A stretch of 64,000 bases of DNA from Lyophyllum atratum (GCA_014905825.1 JACGCN010000008.1:620001-684000), one strand, 5' to 3'; counted from the first letter of the stretch, positions 1 through 13,400 are shown. Notes: generated from the sequence alone by a model not told the origin. Program-made: numbers and translations.

Positions 1-447
1 GATAGCAACCCGCGGTGTTATGTGCCAGATTCCTGTTTGAAGGCCGCTTTTTCCCTCGTTCCATCTTCAAGGGCTGCTTATGGGAGGTTTTAACCCGCCA
101 TGCTTCTGAAGGGTGCACGATTACTTCTCTAATGGATGGACAGTAGGAACCTGATTCTCAAGCAATTGAGTAAATTATCAGCAAACCGCTTTCGAAGATA
201 CAGTATATAGATAGGAGCGGATGTGTGATAGAGTTATGTTGCGACTCATTTGATTGCACGGTTGGGAACATAGTGAGAAAGTGTGCACAAGGACCAATCC
301 TTCCGTCAGGTGACGGCGGAGGCTAGATTTTCTATTCGCAAAGAGAAGTACACGGAGATTTATTCACCCAATGATAGCCATAAAGAGATGGAGACGGAAG
401 CCCGAGCGTAACATTTCGTGATCTAGAGGTATGCGTAGCTATGGCTC
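1..447. other. Intergenic, nothing recognised
   Basis: Downstream flank of the M35 protease gene. Only short open frames occur here and none resembles a known protein. It probably includes the 3' untranslated region of the protease gene. Confidence 0.4.
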
Positions 448-1866
448 TTAGCAGTTGTAGTGCTTGTAGATAGCTGAGCCCATGCACTGTGAGCGACCGC
501 GATGTCAATATTCGTACAGAGAAGATGGAATGCGGAAACATACTCTATAGTTATCGGCGTTGTTTAGCTTGTCGGAAGTCGAGAGCCCTGCAGTTACAGA
601 GCAGCCATAACCGAGATCGGAGGTACCCGAGGTCGCGTGTGAGAGCTGTAAGGGAGTCGTGATGAATGTGCTGAGGACGATAGATAAGAAAGAAAGCAAG
701 TACCTCGTGCAGGATAACACCGGCCTTGCTGGAGGTTGTGGAGTCAAAGCCATCTGAAGCAAAGGGTCAATCATGATAATCTACAACAGCTGAGCAGTTT
801 AGCAATACCTGTGCAGATTCTCGGCGTATCCGAGACGGCTGTGAAGAAGATGGGACATGTGTAGATCTAAAATCACCTCATTCAATCACGACGAATTAGT
901 AGGTTTCTTGGGGAGATGACGCACGTCGCTGCTGACGATCTGGCCGTTACTGGTGCCGACAAGGGTGTATGCAATTACACCGCCGGTCCCGCCGCAGATC
1001 GCCGCGGGGTCTGTGCACCCGATGCTAAAGCAACGAGAGAGATCAACAGGATATTCCAGAATGTCACGATGCAAGAACGCAGGTGACATACATTCGCGTC
1101 CCAGAGCTCGACAGGTCGCCTGCAATAATGTCCATTCGGTACCAGATGGTGTCCTGGGAGTTTCCAGCGAAGTAGGTATTGAATTCAGACGACGTCGGGT
1201 GGGTCCTAATGTCCGATGCGGCACCGCCGGCCATTGCGCGGGCACCAGCGAGGGAGTCGCTGATAACTGCTTGTTTGCCACCGTCTGAACACTGAGGTGT
1301 AGAAAGGGAAGGGGCAAGAAGCAAACGCTTCTGGACATCGTCGGTGACTTTAACAGTCACAGCTGGAGCATCAACGATCAAAGCAGGAGCGTCGGGGCCT
1401 GTTTGAAAGATGTTGTTGGCGACGAAGCTGAACGCGCCAGTGCCAGAGTGTTCAAAGTCGTAGAGTGCGCCAATATCAGTGTGGTTCACAGCAACAGAGG
1501 AGCGTGCAGGGATCGTTGTGTAGATTCCCTCTGCGGTGAGGTCAAAAGTTGCCTGGGGTAGGTGAATGAGTAAGCACGAGCTGTAATAAAACAGAAACGA
1601 AGCCAACGAACCCGGATACCGGTGAACAGAACGTCTTGGTCGTTTTTCCTGACAGCGAAGGATTTGGTCGCTGAGGTGTCAAGAATGTTGTTCTTAGCAA
1701 TGACACGGATGTCCTTGTTAGTGGGGTTGGAGACGACGGCAGAAATGATGATGTCGTCGATAGAGGATACCGATGACGAGACCGCATTGAGGGTGACTTT
1801 GAGATCACCAGATGAGAGGCCGAGAGCCAACGTAGCAAGGCTGAGCAGAAGAGTGGCGCGGAACAT
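448..1866 (-). CDS. Deuterolysin-type (M35, aspzincin) secreted metalloprotease
   Basis: The family comprises secreted zinc endopeptidases of fungi. The protein opens with a signal peptide (MFRATLLLSLATLALGLSSG) followed by a pro-region. Splicing seven exons by eye (about 1612-1866, 1092-1552, 925-1024, 809-866, 704-753, 544-645 and 448-486) restores one frame. In it a zinc motif HELSH (split by the intron at 646-703) is followed by GTSDLGYG, the aspzincin Asp-ligand motif, and a C-terminal NADNYR...IYKHYNC tail ending in the family's terminal Cys. Paired cysteines (GCTDP, IYTCP, RICTD) match the expected disulfides. All key residues are present, so the gene looks functional. The start is the only Met ahead of the signal peptide. 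Family and motif assignment is secure; the edges of the small exons are inferred. Confidence 0.88.
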
Positions 1867-3352
1867 AATGAAGCAGGAGCAGGTGAAGAATGCAGCAGTG
1901 GTGGTTGCTGGAGATTAAGGTAGACCGTGGTCCCTTTTTATACGTTATGGAACGTACAAGAGCTCTGGAAGCCACATGGATGCTTATGACCTAAAGGAAG
2001 GAAGAACTCTCCGTTGTGAGCAGTCATCGTGGTCCTCCATTCGGTCGAGCCTGCCGAGACTTTGCTTCGTCCAGTTATTCCTCCGTTGTGGATACAATAA
2101 ATAGGGTAACTACTGTATGTGTGCACCATGAGGGACACGGAAGCACCTCGCTGATCATGCGAGGACCACGCGATGTTATGTTCAAGCATTCTGAGGCACT
2201 GTGCGCGCAGCGGGACTTGTCGCGGAAGCTCTGTTGTTTGTGACCTAGTTGCCATGGGGTATCCGACCTCGCCCTTGTCCTCATTATCCAGTCTTTTAGT
2301 TACATACCCCACCACACCTGCGGCGGACACAGTGCCGAGGAATATAGTCCACACCTTTGAATTGAGCTTGTGAGCATTCCAAACGGTCAGGAGGTGCACT
2401 GATCAACGACGGTAAATCAGACCTTACGGATGTCTAGTGCTTCTCGGATTTTTGATCAGTACGTACACATGGGCTTCAGTCCGTGATAGCGCCCAACAGA
2501 ACAGCTCCTGTCGGGAAACGCGGGTTTCAGCAGGTTTCAGCTCGGATGGTCAAGAAGGACGTGACTCAAGACTCACCATGTTCATATTTTGTGTCCATTG
2601 ACTTGGAGGTAGCTGAGACCTCATGAAATCAGAGGGCAGAAGATGGCGCATGCAAGTGGAGCCATAGGGGACAGTCGTGATTGCACCACGCTGGGATAGG
2701 TGCCCTACTGATCTTTAACCTCATGCTAGAAAAATCGGTACCGATGCAAGAGCACCTTCGATAAGTTTGGGTCAGAATGGGTCAGAAATGACATAAGGTG
2801 TGAAGGACTGGATATCGGATCGGAGAGAGTGATGGTTTATCCCGAAGTGACAACCGGGAGCACATGTTGATCCAGGCACGATCACCCAGATCCTCAACTT
2901 TGTTACGATAGAAGAGAATGGAGGGCGCAGCTCTTCTCCGCAATGTCCGGAGTCTGATGCCAGCTTTGGCAACAATGCGATCGGCGTGATGCCGACGTCG
3001 ACGTGAGTGTGCGACGCAATGTGCGGCGTGTCAGTCAGCAATTCCCTAACATCATGAACAAAAGTATGAGAGGTCGATGGGGATGCCGGAAAAAAGGGAT
3101 GTGCGATTATGAAACACAGAATGGGGAAAGAACACGAAGAGCCATCCTCCTTATTCCCAATCTGTGTTGGTGATACAAGTAAAATGGAGGTTACATGATG
3201 GAAAACGATAGATCGAGGCCTCCCAAGCATAGAGGGTTTGTGCAATACGCTTGTACCTACAATACATAGCTCTATAGCCAAGAGCGTCGCACTGTTCTCG
3301 ACGAGATAAAATACGCGAGAAATACATGCGTGCATAATGTTTTACGCCAAGG
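1867..3352. other. Intergenic, no supported gene
   Basis: It lies between the promoter side of the protease gene and the 3' end of the Rap1-like gene. A minus-strand frame around 2240-2399 contains a possible membrane segment (WTIFLGTVSAAGVVGYVTKR) but has no ATG and no recognised family. The 2772-3335 frame has no similarity I recognise. Confidence 0.35.
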
Positions 3353-6300
3353 TCACGATGGACGCGGACTTCCTCTTGCAGCCTGAGCCAACTGACCAAG
3401 TTGAGCAGCCGTCCAGCGCATCATGAAGTCTACGTCTATCCCCTGTTCGATCTTCCGCAACTCGGCAGCTTCTCCCGAAGTAGCAGACAAAAATGCGCAC
3501 TCTTCCTCCTCTCTCAGCTCCTCTCGCAGCGGCCCGTCTCCCACAACAGTAGCAGTAGCATCAACTTCTTCAGGTGCCTGATCAGAAGCAGCATCCTCTT
3601 CCATCTCTTCGCGCGCCCCATCGCTCTCGGCTTCTCTTCCCCAATATGACGTCTGATGTTGCGGACTCTCCTGGGTCGCCGAGACGCTTCTGAGTTTTGG
3701 GAACACCCCGCTACCCCCACTCGCGCGCCGCTTCTCGCGCGATATCGCCTCCTCCTTCCTGCCTTGCTTCACGAGTCTGACGTACTGCCCAGCACGGGAC
3801 ATGTACGGCGGCGTGTACTCGGACAAAGCACGTTCCACAGGCAGAGGCTTGATCTTCAGGTCTCTCTCCTGCGTGCGTCTATTCGGGGAGGAGCGCTTGT
3901 TGCTGGTACTGCTGCTAGTCGCTGATGTGGAGTGGTGAACCCAATCCCGTTCCTGTTCGCGATGCTGCACGTGTCGAGGCTCGGGCTCGGGTTCAGGCTT
4001 AGGCTGCAGCTTAGGGTCCTCGTCTTCTTGCTGGGTGACGAGAGCTCCAAGATCCACTCCATCCCTCTCCATCTCGTCCAAGACATCATCCTGGACATTG
4101 GGGTACTTCTGCTGGAGGCGCCGGAAAAATTCCTCTGTATGCGCTATGTTCTTGAGCTCCTTCCAAGCCTTTAAGACAACCTCATCGCGAAACCCAAAGT
4201 TCTTTCCAATCAGCTCAATCGCTCTTAGTACCCCGAGATACTCGATCTGCTCGCGGTCCTCTTCGGCGACGGTGATGGGGAGGAGCGAAGAGCGGCGGCG
4301 CGTCGCGCTGCCAGTCGTAGGTGAGCTGGCATCACCGTTGCTGAGGGGTGAATGATGTGTCGTGGTGGCCACTGAAGGCGCACGACTGTGAACGGCGGGG
4401 GATGACCGGCTGTGTTGACGCTTTGCCAGTTCTGTCCGGAGATCGATGCGACGCCCTGTTATATTTCGGATTTCATGTGTATCGTTCAGTGTATGTCGCC
4501 GAGTAAGTAACGTCTCCGCACGTGTTGCATTTTTAATGTTGCTACCATCGCGGGTGGGATGGGCGACGAAGGGGTCGCCTGGTGTCCAGGAAGTGCGAGG
4601 TAGTGTCCGCGCGAGTTGCTTTTCGATTACGCTTGAGCTTGTCTCCGAGTCGGCCGGTATAGTGGCCCCAGAGCCGCTGCGCGAAAGTGCAACGGTGCTT
4701 TGTATAGAATCAGATTTGCTAGTCAATCCCTTGGTTAGCTGTATCGTTGGAGGTTTGTCAGCGCGCGGTGGACTCTTCGGGTGTCCTGGTTGTTCTGCAT
4801 GTCTCCGAGTCCCTGACGGTATGGACTCCTTCCCTTCACGATCTATACGAGCAGTCCGCGAGAATGAGGCCTCAGCCAGGGCATGCACAGGGGGATCGGC
4901 AGTTGGTGCAGCATCGGCCTGAATGTGCGCTGTCTCGGCCTTGCTTGGTTTCTGTACCGAGGCGGTCTTTTCAACTGGCGATTTTTCCTTCATCACCTCC
5001 CTCAATACTTCCTTCGCCTTGCCTTTATCCATGGAGGAGCTATGCCTCTTTCGCGGAGGCGGCCAAGCTTCCTGCTTCTCACCCTCATCAGACGATTCGT
5101 CGTGCACAGTACCCTTCCTTCGCCCGGGAAAGTGGTGGCGCCCAAATGGCCCCTCTACGAGCGTCGGAAATCTGTGTTTGGTATGGGCCTTGTCGGGGCG
5201 GCTTGGAGGGGATGGGGTGGGAGGAGATGGGATGGGAGGAGAAGACGCAAAGAAGTCATCTTCTTTCGTTAGACGCTTTTGTCGAGAAAGGGAGATGGAC
5301 GATTTGCCTGAGATTCGGTGTGAAGGGGAGAGTTTGACCTTGGAGCTGGAAGCTTCTGGCTGGGGTTCTTCGTGTCGTCGTTGACGTATCGCCTGAGTCG
5401 AGGGCAAAGGTTTGTCATTGTACTCCCCAGGAATAGTGGGCTGCTCAGGTGCAGGAGGTGGACTTGCTCCCGAATTGGGGGCAGGTAACTTCGTGACATC
5501 CGGGTACAATGATTGAGAGGCAGATGGTTCGATTTGTGCCCTTTGAATATTTAGTACCGCTGTTGGTCGCAGACATACTGTAGTGAAGAAACGCACCGTT
5601 CATTCACGTTCCTTGGTTCACCCGTCGTGGACGGTTTGACCTTTTCCTTCCCCTGCACATCTCCAGCATGAGTCTTGAGAACTCTGCCCTGATCAACATC
5701 GCTAGGGTTCCGTCCAGACTCCGACTTCGATCGGATGTCCTTATCCTTCTCATCGTGCATGTCCGCGAGTTTTGTCCCTTTCCCCTTGACAAATACCTCG
5801 GGTCGTTTCCCTTGGGAGACCCTTCGCTCCTGACTCGGTTTCTGTCGCGAAGAATGTCAATCTTGCAGTGGTAGCAGATCGTGTCGTCACTCACAGAATC
5901 ATATTTCATTCTTGCGCGCTTCTTTTCATCTTCATAAGCCCTCTTCCTCTTTCCTGGAGCAGCAGATGACTCAGCCTCATCCTCACCCGTATCTTTATCA
6001 TCATCCTCTGCGCTGCCAGCGTCGTCCCTAGCCTTCTCCAGTTCATCAGGATCCGCGGCCGAAATACCATGTTTCTTCTGGTACGCTTTAATCTTCTCGT
6101 CGAATTGTTCCTGGTTTTTGTAGTACCGATCGCGCCAGGACTGCCATGAGTGGTTTCGGCTCCATTTCCACTTATTGTCCGCCTGATCAGATTTGTACGA
6201 CGTTTATAATCGATTCAACCCAAATGAGCTGCGTACGCACATCATCACACAACTTCCGGTATAGAGTGTTTCCTGCGCGCCCCTTCCCTGTGGGGTTATA

Positions 6301-6415
6301 TTTTGCGATATATTTGACCAGCAATGTGTCCTCATCCCGAGTATAGAATACGCGGCTGTACTCCAAGGGTCAGAATTCATCTGTGCATATGAAAAGTCAC
6401 GACGTACGCAGACAT
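3353..6415 (-). CDS. Rap1-like Myb-domain protein (telomere/TRF2-interacting family)
   Basis: Rap1 proteins bind telomeric or shelterin partners in the nucleus. The N-terminus is a Rap1-type Myb domain: after a mini-exon encoding MSA comes RVFYTRDEDTLLVKYIAKYN, then GKGRAGNTLYRKL, a 58-nt intron, and the diagnostic KWKWSRNHSWQSWRDRYYKN helix. Next comes an acidic/basic KR-rich stretch, then about 750 low-complexity residues rich in Ser, Pro, Glu and Lys. A short helical segment (YLGVLRAIELIGKNFGFRDE; EEFFRRLQQKYP) lies around 3990-4250 and may be an RCT-like part. At least four introns. The start at 6415 is inferred by joining ATGTCTGC to the Myb exon; an in-frame stop lies just upstream of that exon. 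No BRCT domain is visible upstream. Family confidence is fairly high; telomere function is inference. Confidence 0.72.
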
Positions 6416-7058
6416 AATGCACCTCCTAGGGTATTCTGAAGTCCAAGAGCCCGGATACTCGGAGCCTTGTTTGGATAAGTATTCCGGGCACGAAATATCG
6501 TCGAGACAGGCAAATCAAGAAGTCGTCAGTGGGTATATCGTAACAGAGTATGAGTGAGATCGTTGCAGGAACACCGCGGTAAGCTTGGGTATCCTAGTGT
6601 GAGATCGACTCGAACCACGGTGGTGGCGAGGTTCAACACGTCCGTCACATCACGAGGCCACAAATTAATTGAAAAGTAACGTGACAATCAACAAACCGTG
6701 TAAACCGTGTACCGTGGCAACAAGTTCAACTGCACTTCAGCCCCGAATTCCAGAGAAAGTAAGCATGGTTTCGCATCTAGCTATGCATGTGTAAAGAGTC
6801 CCAGTAGATGATAATAGTATGATGAGCAGTAGATAGGATATAGTGAGGGGCATTGCAATAATCATAATGAGCGTAAGATGTCGTAACGTATCATAAGAGG
6901 TCGTCACAAACGTGGTCGAATTCGTGCCGGAGTCGCATCAATGAAGTGGGAGGGAGAGATAAAAATGGAATAAATAATGCAATCCGGCAGCAAAATAAAG
7001 GGATCATGGATCGGACGAAGAGCGGGGGAGGACAGCGAAGGAGGCCCAATGGGGGCGA
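6416..7058. other. Intergenic / promoter of the Rap1-like gene
   Basis: No coding potential recognised. It carries the 5' flank of the Rap1-like gene and the 3' flank of the next minus-strand gene. Confidence 0.4.
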
Positions 7059-7702
7059 TTACTGAACAAAGCCCACTGAGCTCGAGGGACGTGAGTTCGC
7101 GCTCTCGCTTTGGCCACGCGGCCGGCCTTCCGAGGGTGATGTGGGATTTCTTTTCGAGGGTATCGAAAGGTCATCTTGTGATCGGGCGAAAAAATCGTCT
7201 TCACCCTCATAAGGGGAGGACGAAGCGTTTATCTGGCAGAAGCAGACCATTCAGACTTGTTTGACGCGATATGAGAGGCGAAACAAGAAAATGAAAACAT
7301 GAGGCTGGGGAATAACAATACGCGATCGAAGGTATAAGGGAAATGACAGCTCACCCATTGCCCCAACACGTCCGCCACCCGTGAAGCTTCCTCCGCGCTA
7401 AACTTAACGTCCGTCCCCTTCTCTGCATTTAACCTCAACAATTCGCTCAACGAACGTTTCCCTTGGGTCCCCGTGTTCCTTGGGCTATCCACCGTGTCCG
7501 CTCGCGTCCGTCCAGGGGTGGCACTATTGTCCACAGGGAAAAGAACCGAGTTTCGTGGCGTGGTAGTGGCGTTCATCTGTGTTAATGATTGTGAAGATGA
7601 TTCTGACTCTGAAAGGATCAGCGAACGATCCCAGTCTTCGCTTTGAGAACCGTCGGAGTTGAGGGAAAGGGTGGAGAGGGAGAAATCGATCTCTTCGGAC
7701 AT
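7059..7702 (-). CDS. Small conserved hypothetical protein, two exons
   Basis: Two exons (about 7355-7702 and 7059-7232) joined across a GT-AG intron give a hydrophilic protein of about 173 residues. The N-terminal half is Ser/Asp-rich and probably disordered. A denser block follows: GKRSLSELLRLNAEKGTDVK then FSAEEASRVADVLGQW, continuing after the intron into INASSSPYEGEDDFFARSQD. This block looks helical and conserved-like, but I know no function for it. No signal peptide or membrane segment. The start is the first ATG, and the splice keeps the frame open to the stop. Confidence 0.6.
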
Positions 7703-8189
7703 CGGGACGCGTGAGTGTCGTTAAAAGAAGAGGAGGGGGGAAGGAAGTCGAGGGAGGGCGAAGAGGAGGAGTGCTGCTTGAATGGTCGCAGTCTTCGGTG
7801 GTGTGAAGGAACAAGAAAAGTTTCGGACTTCGTCGTCCAGTCACAGTCATCCTGACGATCACGTGCACCAATATTCTCAATATTTTCATTTCATTTTCTA
7901 GATCTTCTGAATCTCTTTTTGTACTTAGGCTCGATTCAGGGTTCTCCGGAATGTCAGAAATAGGGTCGAAAATCATGACATAGCCTCTAGCAGTCGGCTG
8001 AAGAGCATGGAGCCGAAGCAAAAGCAATTTAAATGATGAGGGTAATTAGCTAAGATCACTAGTGTCCATTTTCCGAGATGCGATGCGTATCGATACGAGC
8101 AAGGATATAACTCGATGCAAAGGATGTCCGAAAAAATGTGGATGATAAAGTCCCAAGTGATAAATACGCCAACGTGGTATATACATAGA
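7703..8189. other. Intergenic, promoter of the small gene
   Basis: Lies 5' of the minus-strand gene ending at 7702 and 3' of the secreted-protein gene. No supported coding region. Confidence 0.35.
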
Positions 8190-9698
8190 TCAAAGGAAGA
8201 GGGCAGCGATGGCAAAGACTACAAGGCCTCCCATGCTCCACCCAGCAGAAGTAGAAATCGACAGAGCACCGTTGGATCCACCCAAGGCTCCAGTAGGGGA
8301 GGCACCCTTCCCAGTGTTCGTCGGGCTCCCCGTGCCAGATGGCTTACCGCTCGAAGGTCCACTGGATGATCCAGGCGATGCGAGTGCTGGGAGATTATTC
8401 ACCTTGCTCCATGTCGCGGCGGTGTTAGCGGAAGCGGTACCGGCTTTGTAGGGAAGGAAGGATACGCTGCCCGACGAAGTGAGTTGGAGAAGAGAGTCAG
8501 TCGAGGCAAAGTAGGTTGCCATAGGGTCCTTCACACTGGGACCCGTGAGGGTTTGAGTGGTGTTCGTCTACCACCAAAAAATTTGAGTGTATATATTGCG
8601 CTGCACTTGGATGGACATACCTCGACGTTAATGACATAAGTTGCCGAACCATCATCGGGGATGAAAGCAAACTCTTGTTGGACCTGGAAATGTATCGATC
8701 AGCGCTAGGCATGGTACAGAACGGCAGTTAAAACCTACACCGGTTTCCATGAAGAATGAAGTGGCCTGCCCATGAGTAGCCGGGAATTGGCCGTAGGGTT
8801 GGGCATCGGGTTGCAGGTAGGAAACTACCAGAAATAAGAATTTGAACTGTACATAGTTATATCAACTTTTACGCACAGTGAATCACGAAGATCTTGGCAC
8901 TGCCAGCGGCGACGCCTGGAACGTTGACAAAGTGGATGTGGTTCTGTGCGAGGGCCATCACAGGCTGATAGTCACCGAGTTGGGGATTTTGGACATCGTT
9001 CCACGAGAGAGCCGTCGCGTTGGCGGCTTTCAAGGCTCCCATGTCCAGAGACCACATTTCGCCCTTGGAGAGAGCATCTAGAAAACTGTATTCAGAACGT
9101 GCGATGGAAGCAGGGAAGAAGATGTACAGAAGACGTTCGTGTCGTGATCCAAAATAGCAGAATAAGATGTAGGGTCGAATCCGCCTGTGGTGACGGCCTG
9201 TGTCGACCACGATTTCGCAGTAGCATCGTAGATATAGATCGAGGAAGCCTTGGACGAGTCAGCGCCCATGACATAGATAGCATTTGAAAACTGTCAAGGT
9301 TATTTTGAGCAACCTTTCCCATGATGGGAAATCGAGTGCCATTTACCTGGGACAAGTAGCAAGTTGGGTTAGCGCTGTCGAACGGACTGGAGGTAATTCA
9401 CGTCAGATCAAATTAGGGGCAATCATAGTCTGGAAAAACATACGGTCGGCCAGACGTGGTAATGTCCGTGGCAGTTCCTAACCCTCGCCGTCAGTCATGC
9501 ACCTCGGACCGCAGTCGACCCTGTAAAAAGCTTACCAGACGCCCATGAGTTCTGAGTCCCTGCGTCATAGTCTTTTCCGTTAAATCCAAATGCCAGCAAG
9601 TTCCATTTGATGTCGAAGGCTACGCAGGAATTGCCAGCTGAGGCAACACTTGCCAGCGAAAGGGTAACGAGCGTCAAGAGAGAGGAGAAGCGGGGCAT
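8190..9698 (-). CDS. Secreted, probably GPI-anchored beta-propeller-like protein
   Basis: The protein starts with a signal peptide (MPRFSSLLTLVTLSLASVASAG). Exons then encode repeated strand-turn segments of kelch or galactose-oxidase-propeller flavour: CYLSQFSNAIYVMGADSSK, SSIYIYDATAKSWSTQAV, MWSLDMG, HIHFVNVPGVAAGSAKIFVI, EFAFIPDDGSATYVINVET. The C-terminus is a Ser/Gly/Pro/Thr-rich linker followed by a hydrophobic tail (GWSMGGLVVFAIAALFL). That layout fits a GPI-anchored or membrane-tethered cell-surface protein. About eight exons. The specific function is unknown. A decayed paralogue of its first exon lies at 18391-18549, inverted-repeat elements around it. Confidence 0.7.
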
Positions 9699-10236
9699 TG
9701 TGGGAGGGGTTTAAGTCGTGGGTGGTGGCCGTGGGGGAAAGAGAGTGGAAGCTGTGACTACGTACGTCAACGAACTGTTGGAGTGAGAGGAAGTCTGGGA
9801 GAAGAGATGGCCAAGTAAAAAATAACCTTGTCCGCCTGCCTGGAAACCAAGCCCATGGGCCATCACCGACATCACGGCTATTTTTGGGCGCAGACCTCAT
9901 TGCCGTATGCTTATAATTACTGCTATCCATCCATCCATCCTCTTGGTGGGCCCTACTAGACATTTACTCGCTAGACTGCTGCTGTACCTTATACCATGCG
10001 TGCTATTGACTCTCTCAATCCTTTGCAAGATTTAGATCCCGTTACAGCCACCTCTGATCCATTTGACATTCTCCACATGCATCATTGCACACTGCACTGG
10101 TATACAAGTCCAGTAGCAAGATTCGCTACTGCATACGCTTCACATGAGAGAGGGTGCTTGCAGGGGGATCCTGCCGCTACAGCCGTTTCTGTGTGCATAC
10201 GGTCTCCAGTTCTTTTACTCTATCACCCCAACCTAA
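9699..10236. other. Intergenic flank between the secreted-protein gene and the transposon
   Basis: Promoter side of the secreted-protein gene (it reads leftwards) and left flank of the transposon. No gene recognised. Confidence 0.4.
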
Positions 10237-10244
10237 CCATCCAC
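10237..10244. repeat. Target-site duplication, left (CCATCCAC)
   Basis: The 8-bp CCATCCAC directly precedes the left inverted repeat and is repeated exactly at 15319-15326 after the right one. Confidence 0.9.
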
Positions 10245-10361
10245 CAAGGGGCTCCCAGCGGCGAAATCCGTGAAATGATGTTGCTCGAGAATTTTGGCAT
10301 CTGGTGCCATAGGTCCCACCCCGTTTAGGCAATACGCCCGGGGTCCTGGTCTCATATCGCA
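10245..10361 (+). repeat. Left terminal inverted repeat of the 5-kb transposon
   Basis: 117 bp, inverted copy of 15202-15318. It begins CAAGGGGCTCCCAGC and ends at GGTCTCATATCGCA. One mismatch seen. Confidence 0.92.
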
Positions 10362-10446
10362 TCAACACGATAACAGACGGGGGCAGATCTGAGTCATTGT
10401 TGTCGCAATCCATTGTCCAGCGTAATCCTCGCGTCTCTCGTTCAAC

Positions 10447-13400
10447 ATGCCTGAGAACGACCACTCGGATGCAGTCCTAGTTCACCCACCAGAAGTTGCT
10501 CACCTTCTCGAGGGAAAAACAGGGAGATCACTTACTTTTCCGATCTATTTCGACGCAACCACCGACAGGACGTTGATATGCTGTGACTTGTGCGGCAAAT
10601 TCTATATCTTGGGCCGAACAAGATCCACGGTCAGTCTAGGGAATCATAGGGGGAAGGATAAATGCAAGAGGCGGTGGGAGGGACATGTAGAAGCTGTAGC
10701 ACGGGCAGAAGCAAAGGCGGCACTGACTACGAGCTTTGGAACATTATCAGGTGGGTAGATACAATTAAATTTCACATCCAATCGCATAGCAAGAAGATAT
10801 AGTCATGCGAACACTTTCTGCGAATCCAACCCCGTCACCCGAACCTCTGACACGAGACTTAACACCACGCGCGTCAATGATCAATCTCAACACCAGCATA
10901 GGCGGTTCTTCGTCGTCTTCAATACCTCAAGATCCATTTTCTGAATCTCCTCCTGCGAATTCACCTACGTCATCTACTTTACATCTTCCTGATTGTCAAG
11001 GGCAGTGGGTGGAATGGTACCCAGGCACAAGTTGGGATACATATGCATACCGACAACACGAGCAAAAGGCAACGCCGTGGATATTGATCGAGATGAGGGA
11101 AACTCGTGTGCGGCTACGCGCTAAAAGCTGCCTGAAAGTCCTGCACGATGCCCATCATTATCCCGTGTGCCCAGCCTGTGCTGATCTTTTGAAGAGCCCC
11201 AAACTCCAGGCTTTCATGAGGCGTGCTACTTTTTCTGAAGTGGCGCCCCGGACTCCGCGAATTTATCTCAACTACCATCAGTCTCAAGGCCTCCTAGATA
11301 AAGCAGCAAAAAAGATTGTACGCCTTCAGACCCAGGTAAGCATATGTATCAATTTCTATTGTTCATGTATGCTAAATGTGACCGATTCCGAAGATATCTA
11401 ATAAGGATCGCAAACTTGCTACGGTCACGAGGAAGCTGAATGACTATAAGAGGCTCGTGATGATGCTATCGCAGCAGAAAATTGCTGGGGCCTCCACCAT
11501 TCTAGCTATTGGTCTTCGACATGGGGACTCACCTGAGGCACTTCACAAAAAATTGGTCCAAGCAGTTGACGGCGTCTATGCGCCACGATCAGGTTGGACC
11601 GATCGTGAATATGACATCGCTTTTCTGGCCAAAGCCTTAGGTGGAACACGTCTTCTCTATGTCCTGCAGAAGGCTGAGGCATATCCTTCTTATACAACTC
11701 TGAAACGGAAAAAACCCGTCCCAGAGCTCATGGTCACAAGTGGAGTACCTTCTACAAATGAGATATCTGCAAACATTACTTCGCTTCTGGGGAAGACAGG
11801 TCGAAAGCCTCCTCTAAATGCCATAGTTGGTCAGACCTTGATGATAGATGGTGTAGCCCTGGAGGAGGCGTGCCGCTACGATCATGGGCAGGGACACATT
11901 CTTGGAATATGCCGCGAACACGCGCACACTGTGGCCAAGCTCCTGGTGGATGATGTCCATGACATCGACAACATCGCAAATTCTCTCGAGCAGAAGGCTT
12001 GCCACCATGGAAAGGATGGGACTGTCGTTGCCCTGGCTCCTGTTACAGCAGCCGAAAATTACTTCCCTGTTCCACTTGTCCTTTCATCCTCATGCAAAGT
12101 CGAAAAAGGTGATGAGCTTGCAAAATGGCTTTGCACATTTATCGACACATATCGCGTGCACCCTGATGGTGAAAAGATCCATGGTCCTATTCGGACGCTT
12201 GCCACTGATGGGGAATCCTCTTTCCGCAGTATGCGCTTTACTTTGGGAGTTAAAGAAGCGCTTGATCAGGACTCTGGCCTGGGGCGTATTCTCTACAGAT
12301 TACCTGGTTTCAACTGCTACACAGGCGCTAATTCACTGCTCACAACATGTGATCCAAAACACATTGTGAAGCGGTTTGCAACAATGATCAGATCCCCGAA
12401 AGGAACACAAATTGGAAGCAACACCATCCTACGTGACGACTTCATATATGCATTGACAATCATGGAGAGAGTCACCCCCAACCAGGCGGAAGTCCTTCTT
12501 AATCCAGCAGATAAGCAGAACGTCCCCAAAGCTGTACGCTTACTCCAAACCTTACTCCACGAGTCCAGCAGTGCTATGGAAGCAGCAACTGTTCCTGTGT
12601 TCGCAGTGCGTGTCCAAAAGATTTACTTCTTGGCAACAATCTTCAGCTATTTTCTCTTGCCCTTTGTCGACGTTGGCATGTCACTATCGGAACAAATCAC
12701 TTCACTGTCTGCCTACTCTCATTTGATCACAGCGATGTTTCTCAAGCATCGTACGGCATTTATGAATGGTGCCCTTTTTGCAGATTCCCAAGCCATTGTG
12801 AAGAACATCATCTTCACGATTGCTCGTTACCAGCTCGCTGATCCTGATCTACTCTACTACATTCTTTTTGAGGGTACAGACCGCTTGGAAGGGGTCTTCT
12901 CACATGCACGTACCCAGGACCATGCACGAAACTTTGATATCCTTCAGCTTTCCCACAAACTTGCCATCGGGGCCGAGATCAACGCAATATTTGAACGCCA
13001 TCCTGACCTTTACCGAGGCCATATACGACGAAACCTTTCAGGTGCCCAAGGTGTGGATCATGTCAACCCAAAATCATGGCTGGGTAACGTCCGCGTCGGG
13101 AATGTCGATATTATTGCAGCATATCTTGCTGGACGGGATCGTGCAAATCAGTTGCTTGCAAAATTCCTTGGAGCTGAAGGAATTACCGTAAACTGGGATG
13201 CCTGGTCTTCTCAGCCGAGATGTGATCACCTTCGCCCACATGGAGACTATGTTGGTTGTCGTACAATCGACGAAGATCCTGAATACGATGACTCTCAGGA
13301 GCTGGTTGGTGGTTTTGCAGTGAATGCAGCCCAGCCGTTAAACAATGACTTCGTCGATGCCCGCGACTTTCTGTATGAGGAGGACGAAGATAGCGTAGTG

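Noticed and set aside
1938..2399. 153-codon minus-strand frame with a membrane-like stretch
   Set aside because: It opens without an ATG and shows no family or splice partner.
2772..3335. 187-codon minus-strand frame
   Set aside because: No motif recognised and the composition looks non-coding.
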